A DNA stretch of 17,023 nt from Rhizoclosmatium globosum. Taxonomy: Eukaryota; Chytridiomycota; Chytridiomycetes; Chytridiales; Chytriomycetaceae. Shown here piece after piece: positions 1 to 7,529 of the stretch. The position numbers and the translations under genes are program-made. Every line of letters begins with the position of its first letter. The first letter of the stretch is position 1. The stretch spans positions 1 to 17,023 of the forward strand of contig MCGO01000401.1 in the NCBI GenBank assembly GCA_002104985.1, given 5' to 3'. Below the pieces are notes generated by a model, which made no database searches, had not been told where the DNA came from, and saw only the letters and a program-made list of their open reading frames with translations.

Positions 1-2650
1 CTAGACTGATTAAACACGCGACTGTGTGGGACGGAACAGGGTCTAAGGAACCAGACATGGATGTCGCAACAGCCTATGGGATTGTGCTTAAAGTTGGTCA
101 ACAAATCACAACGGGCGATGTTGTACAGTTGGCAAACGAATTGAATTTGCTTAACGGGGGAATCTATCCTAGCTTCACTGAACAGGACATTGAGGTTTGG
201 GATGTGGAAGGTCGTGTTGTTTCACCAGGAATCGTGATATGCCAGGTATCTACTTTGTTTTGCATTCAAGCTTCTGTCAAATAACAAGGATGAACAGTCC
301 ACGTTGGTACCCCAATCCCTTCCAGGATTCAGCGCCGAACAGACACGAATGAAGGACAAGGAGGTCCAACTGTTCCCAACTCAGAATCTGGATGCCTTCA
401 ATCCACAAGACAAAGCCATCGACTTAATTGCATCCGGCGGTGTCACCACTTCCTCGTCATTCCAGGCTCAGGCCCGCCATGGGCGGAGAAGGATTTGCCA
501 TCAAAATGAATTCCAAACTCAGTAACTCGTCCCACGATGCTTTATTGCATCGCGGAATGGACACAAAAGACTTTCAAGATGGCATTCCGTGGAGATTATG
601 AAATGGCGTGTGGAGAGAATCCAAAAGGTCATGACTGGGGTTCCATGCCTCTTCAAGACTTGGAACGGCATGGGTGTTCAGAGAACGTTTGGAAAAGGCA
701 CGCCGGACTTTGAGGGCTCAAGATGATTGGTGTGACAATGCAAAGAATGCTGCGTCTCACTTTGGTGCCTATGCGCATTTGCATGTAGAGTCCCGCTTTC
801 CTGATGCCTTGGAAGATGATCTTTGTTGCTCTACTGCGTGGGCACGTCAAGCTCCAAGTGCACTGTTATCAAGTGAATGACATTGATGTGAGGACTCCAT
901 ACAAATGTGTCAATCAACCAACATTTTGTTCAACAACAGATGATGCTCCGAAACAAGGATGAATTTGGCTTTGAAATTACTGCATTCCATCATGCAACTG
1001 AAGCCCACCTCCTTGCTGACAAAATCGCTGCCAACAACATTTCCGTGGCAATCTTTGCTGACCACTCTCTCTATAAACGCGAAGCGTACAAACATTCCGT
1101 TCTCGGAGGTCAAATTCTCAACAAAGCCGGCGTTCAAGTCGCATACAAATCCGACCATCCAGTCACCAATGCCCAGAACCTAATTTATGAAGCCAAAAGG
1201 CTGTTCACTATGGCCTAGATCCAGATGTTGCATTCCGCGCTGTTACAAGTGTTCCCGCAGACAAATCGGCGCAGGTCACAGGATTGGTCAACTCAAGGTT
1301 GGTTTTGATGCTGACTTAGTTGTGTGGGATCGTCCACCCTTACAACTTGGCGCACATCCCCTACGCGTTGTTGTTGACGGACATGTTGTTTTCAGACTGC
1401 CATGGGTTGTTTTCTCCCGCTGAACCCGGACCAATCACACCAATCGTCGTCCCTCCGCCCATTGACCAAATCACCCTCGGAACCTACACAGTTGCCAACA
1501 TTTCAGCTATTTATGCTTCGGAAGGTGTCTTGGAGACTGGGAAAATTACTGTTGAGAACGGAATTGTGACTTGTCTTGGACCAAAGTGTGCCTCAAAAGG
1601 AACTGTGTTTGATTTGCAAGATGGAGCAGTGATTCCTGGGATTATTGCTGTGGGAGTTCCGTTGGACTACAAGAAATTGGGCAGGAGCAGGGAACTTGGG
1701 ATGGTGACGCTGGAAGTAAAGATGCCCTGGTGGCTTTGTGTGGGCCAAGGATGGTGTCCGTATTGGTGGAGGTAGTAATTACAGGAAATGCCTTCCGCAG
1801 TGGAGTTCTGAATGTAGTTGCTGTCCCGAGGGGGAATGGTGTCGTTGCTGGAGTTAGTACTGTTGTCCGAACCGGTGCTGAACGTGAGTTTGGTTGATTT
1901 GAAATATTTCTCTTTATTAACGTCTGAAATCAGAATACCACGACGCGATCGCTGTCCCCGACGTTGCACTCCATATTTCCATCGGCGACAGCGCCAAAGA
2001 GCCATACGCTTCCACAATCGCTATCCAATTCTCAAACTCCGCAACCTCTTAAAATCCCACCCACAACTCCCCTTCACCCAAGTCGTAGCCGGAACATTAC
2101 CCCTCGTCGTAACAGTCCACGACCCAAACGACATTTCCAAACTCCTCTCCCTCGCATCTCCATACCTCCCAACCTTGAAACTCGTTATTGCAGGTGCAAC
2201 AGGTGCATGGGCTGTCGCCGACGAAATCGGGAAACTGAAGGTCCCGTGTTGTTACAGCCGCCTCGGTGCCAGGCATACGCGTGGGAACAGCGATGGTGTA
2301 TTCCACCGGGACAAGGCGGTCCTACTGCCGTTGAGATTTTGAAAACCGCGGGTGTGCCTGTACTTGTGAGTGTGAAGGAAGCCGATCAAGTTCGAAGTTT
2401 GTGGTTTGAGGCAGGGTGGGTGACGTCTGCGGATGCGACGAGTGGGAAGGTGGATGTGTGGGATGCAGTTGGGAGTGTTACTTGGAGGGTTGCGGATGCG
2501 TTTGGGATTGGTGGTGGAGGGTTGGGAAGGATTTTAGTTGGACAGCGGGCTGGGTTTGTTGCGTTTAATGGTGGACCTGTTGGGTTTGGATATTCTGTTC
2601 AGGTATTGGGTGATGGTGGTGAGCTGACTGTTTTGCCTGTTCAGGATTGA
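1..2650 (+). pseudogene. Tandem-domain amidohydrolase (imidazolonepropionase-like superfamily), 5'-truncated and frameshifted
   Basis: Members of this family are metal-dependent hydrolases; the substrate here cannot be told. The frame is already open at base 3 (RLIKHATVWDGTG, the usual start of the beta-sandwich), so the 5' end lies outside the window. Landmarks in order: VSPGIV near 225; an intron at 246-297; HVGT at 300; LDAFNPQDKAIDLIASGGVT near 388-450; AMGGEGFAIK at 476; MACGENPKG at 603; VKLQVHCYQVND before an intron at 888-939; FHHATEA near 982 (metal-ligand His); KREAY near 1077; KSDHPV near 1147 (the catalytic Asp position); KVGFDADLVVWD near 1298. A second, degenerate domain begins with TYTVANISAIYASEG near 1482, has an intron at 1884-1933, and ends at TGA 2648-2650. 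No frame runs through: the fragments hop between all three frames at roughly ten places, while each fragment stays protein-like. Family identity is clear; whether this is a decayed gene or sequence error is open. Confidence 0.82.
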
Positions 2651-3164
2651 GATCATCGGATTACTCTCGATTGTGTATCTTATTGTTGTTATTGTCAAAT
2701 ACTTGAATATTGCAATTTTAATTTTATGCCATGAAAGCTTTTGGATAAATGCAAAATTGCCAGACATGAACTGCACAAGAATCGTGTCCTTCTTGTCGGA
2801 CATGCAGCTCATGGCATTAAGTGTATTAAGTCCCAGCCGATAAGTTTGCTTTGGCATACGTTTGTATTGGGAAGAGGAAGATAACGAATCAAGATGAACT
2901 CAACAGCTCCTTGAATAATTTGTTTGTCCCCTAAACTTCCACACAATCTTAGCATGAATCCGACGCATTATTTGACCAACCACTTCTTTTGGAAGACTGG
3001 ATAGTAGATTGTAGCGGGTTTAAGTATGTGTTCATTTGTTGATTAATATCAAAGTTATTTAATGGATTTAATTATGGGTTGGTCATATATAACAATGCAA
3101 ACAAGAAGAGGGTGGACAGCAAATCATAGCACCAGGGTAAAAATAGATATGAAAAGAAGAGGGG
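2651..3164. other. Spacer between convergent genes, no gene seen
   Basis: AT-rich sequence between the 3' end of the amidohydrolase (+) and the 3' end of the PH-like gene (-). It presumably holds both 3' UTRs. I found no canonical AATAAA close behind either stop and no conserved-looking reading frame. The - strand open frame at 2534-2857 mostly mirrors the end of the amidohydrolase. Confidence 0.6.
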
Positions 3165-4238
3165 TTAGAGTGAGGCGATGAGTTCTCTGATGGACTTTAA
3201 CCAATCCATCATTGAATCACCACTAGCAAGTTGGAGAGACCAAATCTCTTCATGTCCAGCAACGTCATTGATTCCAGAGACTTGCAACACGAAAATTCCG
3301 TGTTCGGCAACATGCGCCACAGAATCTCGCGTTATCCTCAAAGCAGCTTGAGGAGCAGTCGACTGGAAAGTTGAGGATTTTCTTCTAGCTTCCGCAATAG
3401 CTTCTTCTGATGTTGCACAGGCACCCGACGCCACTTCCACTTCAATCAGAATTTCATTCTCAAGCATAAGCTTTGGTAGTGAATGAGGACCAAAAGCAGG
3501 CCCTTGCTGAGCAGTAGCATCAATCAGACCAAGAAGAGACTGTGCGCGTGTTGCCGAGTAAAACACGAGGGCAGGAATCTCTGCCGAAGAAGTTTGCAGA
3601 ACAGCAAAGTAATTTGCTTGACCTCGCGACAGAAAGCCAGCCGTGAGAGCAGGCAGTTGGTACGAAGCAAGAACGCGAGCGAGAGAGGGAAAGGAAGAGT
3701 GAGGCAGAGAGGGTCTGCGTTGGGAGACAGCGTGTGACACTGAGCGCATGACCAATGGAGGCGGCGCACACGTGGGTTGATTCGCCATGGACAGTTTGCG
3801 CACGCCATCGGTTGTTGTTGTTGAAGATGATGGTGGCGGCGTCAGCAAAGCACCGCTCAGCTTTCGGTAGTGGATTGTCGAACCAACGGACGAGGCAGAC
3901 GACAAATGCGCCGGCGATGGCGACCGGGCACTCGGACCAGGCGATGCGAGCGATGTTGAGCGCGGCAGTCGCGATTGCTCGGGCGATGTCAGTGTCGATG
4001 TCGATGTCGATGTTGTCGAAACAGTTCCGAGGTTCGCACTTGACTTTGTGTTGAGGCGCATCAGAGGCTTCGATGGTTTGCGTTGGTGGCAGTGCGAGGA
4101 CGTGCGTTGGAGCGAGGACATTGGTTCGTTGGTTTGTTGGTTGTTTCGAGGAGAGTTGTTCCTGGTGCTGGTTGGGTGACGCGCTTTTCTGCACTTTGCT
4201 TTTTTCAGTTTCAGGTGTCTCTTGAACTTGGACGCCAT
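3165..4238 (-). CDS. Ser/Thr-rich protein with a probable C-terminal PH-like domain
   Basis: A single uninterrupted exon of 357 residues. I chose the ATG at 4238 (MASKFKRHLKLKKAKCRK) because the basic protein-like N-terminus begins there; an in-frame ATG at 4343 would add 35 residues. Residues 1-30 are strongly basic. About 30-190 is a low-complexity Ser/Thr/Pro-rich region, typical of a disordered, phosphorylated linker. The last 165 or so residues look folded: GFLSRGQANYFAVLQ, then PALVFYSATRAQSLLGLID, a charged insert, GIFVLQVSG, and EIWSLQLASGDSMMDWLKSIRELI. This order of strands, ending in a helix with a central Trp, is the pattern of pleckstrin-homology domains, so a membrane or phosphoinositide adaptor role is possible. 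The PH call rests on pattern only. The gene is divergent from the transgelin gene and convergent with the amidohydrolase. Confidence 0.6.
   Translation of the reverse strand: MASKFKRHLKLKKAKCRKARHPTSTRNNSPRNNQQTNEPMSSLQRTSSHCHQRKPSKPLMRLNTKSSANLGTVSTTSTSTSTLTSPEQSRLPRSTSLASPGPSARSPSPAHLSSASSVGSTIHYRKLSGALLTPPPSSSTTTTDGVRKLSMANQPTCAPPPLVMRSVSHAVSQRRPSLPHSSFPSLARVLASYQLPALTAGFLSRGQANYFAVLQTSSAEIPALVFYSATRAQSLLGLIDATAQQGPAFGPHSLPKLMLENEILIEVEVASGACATSEEAIAEARRKSSTFQSTAPQAALRITRDSVAHVAEHGIFVLQVSGINDVAGHEEIWSLQLASGDSMMDWLKSIRELIASL
3985..4018. repeat. GATGTC-type microsatellite inside the PH-like gene
   Basis: Imperfect hexamer repeats of GATGTC/GATGTT encode, on the - strand, the alternating Ser-Thr run in the disordered linker of the PH-like protein. 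All changes keep the reading frame. Confidence 0.7.
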
Positions 4239-4551
4239 CCAGCCTCCGATGCCTCCCACAGAGTGCAACCACAAACGGAAAAAAGGAGAACATCCACAGT
4301 GGCTGCGATTTGTACTTGACATTAATGCAATTATAAATGTCACCAGTGTTACAAGGGCGCACTACCAAGGAATCTGGATTGAGTGCCACTTCAAAGTCAG
4401 GAAGCAAAGCACTTCACCGTCATAAACACAAAAGGCTTGAATAAAGTCGCGATGAAACAATAAACTATTTCGACCCCGCAAACTCAGATGAAACACTTTC
4501 GTCTCCTTGATTTCATCCACCAACCAAACCGCCTTCAACCAACCACAAACA
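4239..4551. promoter_or_regulatory. Divergent intergenic region, probable bidirectional promoter
   Basis: The 313 bp lie between two ATGs that point away from each other (4238 on - and 4552 on +). A TATA-like TTATAAAT at 4331-4338 is about 95 bases upstream of the - strand start, and its complement TTTATAA keeps a TATA character on that strand. AATAAACTATTT near 4459 is the only comparable AT-rich element upstream of the + gene. The bases before ATG 4552 are CAACCAACCACAAACA, which is pyrimidine-poor with A at -3, a good fungal start context. Promoter function is inferred from geometry. Confidence 0.4.
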
Positions 4552-5341
4552 ATGGCAACTTACAGTCTTGACAGAGACATCGCCCTCCGTGCAGCCGCAA
4601 AATACGACCCCAGAGACGAACTCACAGCGATCGAATTCATCGAATCAGTTACCGGAGTTCCCTTTCCCTCAGCCACTCCCTTCCAATCAGCCCTCAAGGA
4701 CGGAACTATTCTCTGCACCCTCTTGAACTCCCTCAACCTCTCTCCACTCGTAACCCCAATCAAGATTTCGGAGTCAAAAATGCCCTTCAAACAGATGGAG
4801 AACATTGCAAAGTTTTTGAAGGGTGTTGAGCAACTTGGTGTTCCATGCCACGAACGATTCATGACTGTTGATTTGTGGGAAGGCAAGAACATGTATCAGG
4901 TGTGTACTGATGCTGTCGCAATTGAGAGTGTGTGTCTTGATTATGTGCAGCGAGGCATTTTGTGATTGTGGATGTGATCAACTAGGAAACTGCAACGAAA
5001 CTATCAGCAAAGTCCACATGAATCTAGTTCGAATTGGCGTTGACAGCATTCTCAACTGACTCCGACATCTTCCTCGACCCCTTCCAATTTCTGCGAAACT
5101 ACCCAACTAAAACAACAAACCTCCTTAGGTCATAATTTGCATCTTTTCAATCTCTCGTCATGCCGCAAAACATGGATTCCAAGGCCCTGTCATCGGTCCT
5201 AAACTCGTTGAAAAGAAAGTCCGCAGATTTACCATCGATCAACTGAAAGAGGCTCAAAACATCCCCAATAAGCTCATGAATTTCAGCACCAATGTAAATT
5301 CTCACATTGGATATAGACAGAACGGGGGTGTTAGACTTTAA
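4552..5341 (+). CDS. Transgelin/calponin-family actin-binding protein (single CH domain)
   Basis: Two exons, 4552-4899 and 5129-5341, give 186 residues, close to the roughly 200 usual for transgelins. The calponin-homology domain covers about residues 20-135: AIEFIESVTGVPFP, LKDGTILCTLLNSL, FKQMENIAKFLKGVEQLGV and FMTVDLWEGKNMYQ are the classic helices. A phase-0 intron follows Gln116, and exon 2 resumes the domain exactly with VIICIFSISRHAAKHGFQGP. After IGPKLVEKK come a basic linker and a C-terminal segment (NIPNKLMNFSTNVNS) where the family has its short calponin-like repeat; here it is divergent. Known relatives, such as yeast Scp1 and pombe Stg1, cross-link actin filaments in cortical patches, so the same cytosolic role is inferred. 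The start at 4552 aligns with the family N-terminus; the in-frame upstream frame (MISSTNQT) is probably 5' UTR. Confidence 0.9.
4900..5128 (+). other. Intron of the transgelin-like gene (229 bp)
   Basis: Starts GTGTGT after CAG and ends CTCCTTAG, with a branch-like ACTAA about 20 bases before the acceptor. It is four to five times longer than the other introns in the window. An internal GTGCAG at 4944-4949 is an alternative acceptor, but using it gives a stop after four codons, whereas the distal one restores the family sequence. Confidence 0.85.
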
Positions 5342-5629
5342 GGACCGTAATTGTTTCTTTTTTCTGTTTTTCTACGCTCATTGAGACCATAACTCCAAAA
5401 TGAGGTTGACTGAACATCACTTTTATATTGGAATTGAAAAAATAGTGAAGTATATTTTCCAGGAACATGTTACTTTTGAAACAAATCTAATTTGGTGAAG
5501 TGGGGCTGGCTGATATGGTGTAGAGATCGTTTCGATTAGAATACGCAACCCATAAATTTGGCATTTTCAAAAAAGTGCATGAACACTGGGTATGTATCCA
5601 GCAGCACCTAGTCGTCTCGTCTTCCGAAA
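5342..5629. other. Spacer, no gene seen
   Basis: AT-rich 3' flank of the transgelin-like gene with pyrimidine-rich stretches near 5354-5375. There is no conserved reading frame, RNA gene or clear signal. The true 5' end of the following peroxidase remnant may lie here but cannot be recognised. Confidence 0.5.
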
Positions 5630-6539
5630 CTACATTTGGGGCCCGATTGTTTTTGGTTGGCATCTACACTTGCTTTCAAGCCTTTGTCTAGGGATCAAGA
5701 AGACTCTACCAACAACCAAAAAGCCAAATGTCTTGGCATTCTACGTCTTAAACCTCGTCATCACAACCATCGCCGCCTGCTCAGACTCAGGAAAATCTAA
5801 TCGTGGATACGAAGTTCTTGACCTCAAAACCCCAGTCAATTTGCCATCTGCCGCTGATGTGTGCAAGCGGATCTTGAACCGGACTCTGTTTCCTGTTTCC
5901 TGCTTCCCAGAATGTGAACCAACGGTCTTTATTCGATATAAGCTTTGGTCAATTTTTAAGCCATGACTTGATGAGTACCACCACGGATGTGGCTCACCAG
6001 ACAAAAACAAGCTTGGCCATGGGTGAACAACAATGAACAAACAACCTGGGCTGACTTGAGTAATTTGTACGGAACTACTCCTGAGACATTGATTTTCATT
6101 AGAAATCAGTTGCAAACTCCGTCTGGATCCCAAGGGAAACTTGTTACGTGAAAACGGGAAATTTGTAACAGGAGATCAACGCGCCGGTCAAAGTCCTTAT
6201 TTAATTGGCTGGCATTTGATTTTTAAGAGAGAACATAACTGGCAATGCGATATTGGCAGCGAGGTTTTTGGAATTGAATAGCGACACTTTGTTCTATCGG
6301 GCAAGAGAAGCTACTATTCTCATTTATCAAAAACACTTAGCTAATGAATACGTACCTGTATATTTTCCTGTTAGAAGACTCCGTTACGCTTTTAGCGATC
6401 GCTCATCAGCAACTGGAACATTGGTTCTGCTACAGCCACTGCAACAGCTGCAAAGAATTCAGGTGGCGCTGCAACTGTGGCTGCTGGTTTAACTGCACTT
6501 GCCATATTCTGTTGTTTGCTTAAAGTCTTTTGCCCATAA
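5630..6539 (+). pseudogene. Animal haem peroxidase (An_peroxidase-type) remnant with C-terminal membrane-anchor-like tail
   Basis: Intact family members bind haem and oxidise substrates with hydrogen peroxide. The pieces appear in family order. DQEDSTNNQKAKCLG near 5697 resembles the NN...LG start of the domain. SDSGKSN...NLPSAAD runs to 5858. A 52-bp phase-0 intron (5859-5910, GTGTGC...TTCCCAG) leads into NVNQRSLFDISFGQFLSHD, which holds the distal haem His in the GQFxxHD motif. Next come WADLSNLYGTTPETLIFIRN near 6042, then LLRENGKFVTGDQRAGQSPY and WHLIFKREHN to about 6240, then AARFLELNSDTLFYRAREAT near 6252. The pieces are in different frames, and about 60 residues are missing between the HD motif and WADLSNLYG. 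Everything after NEY (6351), including the proximal His half, is absent. A possible 44-bp intron (6352-6395) joins to an Ala-rich stretch and a hydrophobic run, AATVAAGLTALAIFCCLLKV, with stop at 6537. Probable pseudogene; start unknown. Confidence 0.75.
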
Positions 6540-6609
6540 AAATCATATTTCGTTTCTTTGGTTATACAATTAGGATACATCAAAACCAAAAATACCTTCT
6601 CATAAAAAA

Positions 6610-7454
6610 ATGTCTGACAAGTTGCACTTGACGTCTCCAACGATCCGGCTGAAGCGCGTAAGCGCTAACGCTATGATTTTGCGGCAGCAAGTCGCTCCAA
6701 AACGAAGCCTAGCATCGCGAGTGAATTTGAAAGAAACCTCGTCAGACCCCCTCACACACGTCGAACCACGATCTAGTGTGCCTTCGTCTTCACAGCCAAA
6801 ATCGACGGAGAGTGTTGAGTTCGCCACTGAGTAAGGACGTCGTACCAGTAGAACTGGTTGGTTTACTTTATTTTGACAGGTTGGCGTCCGAACTTCAGGC
6901 CATTTTGAGAGGTAAAAAGCAGGCTACTCAGATCGTTGAGTATGTCTTGGCTGAAGATGTTGAGGCGTTGGTGAGTCGGCTTCGAGCTGAGGGGGGGTTC
7001 GAATCTGAGAAGGTTTGCCTTACTTTATTACTTCTCCTTGCTCAGATTTCGTCTCTTTCATAGCGAAGCTTTCGGATGGATAATTTTGAAGCACGTCCAG
7101 CAACGGTGGATTTCCTTCGGGGAATGGCAAGACTGACACCAGCCCACCAAATCTTTAAGTACCAAAACAGGAAGTGTTACTCTCTTGCTTTCGGTAAGAC
7201 CCGTTTGTTCCTCGTGAAATATTCAATAGAATTTTCATAGCGCGGAGGTACATGACCCAAGGGTCCCTGCTGTTTGACACTATATCAACTGTCCATCCAG
7301 TACTGGGCCAGTTTATGTCCCATCAAGTTAGTAGATTAATGAATTCGATTGTATTATTAATATTTCCTAGACTTCTTTGTTTAACTTGGACGGAGCGGTG
7401 CGAATGAATCCCAATGAGGAAAATTGTTTGGAAGAGGTGAAAGAGGACGTTTGA
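6610..7454 (+). CDS. Unrecognised 217-residue protein, five exons
   Basis: Exons 6610-6830, 6880-7012, 7064-7193, 7241-7326 and 7371-7454 join without any frame error; introns are 49, 51, 47 and 44 bp with GTAAGG, GTTTGC, GTAAGA and GTTAGT donors and CAG or TAG acceptors. This splice pattern is the main evidence that the gene is real. I do not recognise the product. Residues 1-75 are basic then Ser/Thr-rich and probably disordered. About 75-115 is helical and charged (ASELQAILRGKKQATQIVEY, VEALVSRLRAEGGF). The middle has aromatic and basic patches (HQIFKYQNRKCYSLAF), followed by LLFDTISTVHPVLGQFMSHQ. The tail is acidic (NEENCLEEVKEDV). There is no signal peptide or membrane segment. It starts only 70 bp after the peroxidase remnant and is convergent with the HEAT-like gene. 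Confidence 0.7.
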
Positions 7455-7464
7455 GACAGCTGGC

Positions 7465-7470
7465 AATAAA
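7465..7470 (+). terminator. Polyadenylation-signal-like AATAAA
   Basis: A canonical AATAAA begins 11 bases after the stop of the five-exon gene, in the 75-bp gap before the convergent gene's stop. Its position fits 3'-end formation for the + gene. Fungal signals are degenerate, so this is suggestive only. Confidence 0.35.
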
Positions 7471-7529
7471 TTCTTAAATAATATTGTGCAAGATATGCAA
7501 TTTGCAGAAATGAACATATTCCGGTTCTT

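Noticed and set aside
3483..4407. Open frames overlapping the PH-like gene on both strands (up to 295 codons)
   Set aside because: They mirror or shift the low-complexity, GC-rich coding region of the 3165-4238 gene and show compositional noise without any domain pattern.
4944..4965. Short transgelin form ending at TGA 4963-4965
   Set aside because: Reading straight through gives no family sequence after NMYQ, whereas the distal acceptor at 5128 restores the CH domain exactly.
5741..6133. A 130-codon - strand frame over the peroxidase remnant
   Set aside because: The + strand in this stretch carries clear peroxidase motifs; the opposite frame is a shadow.
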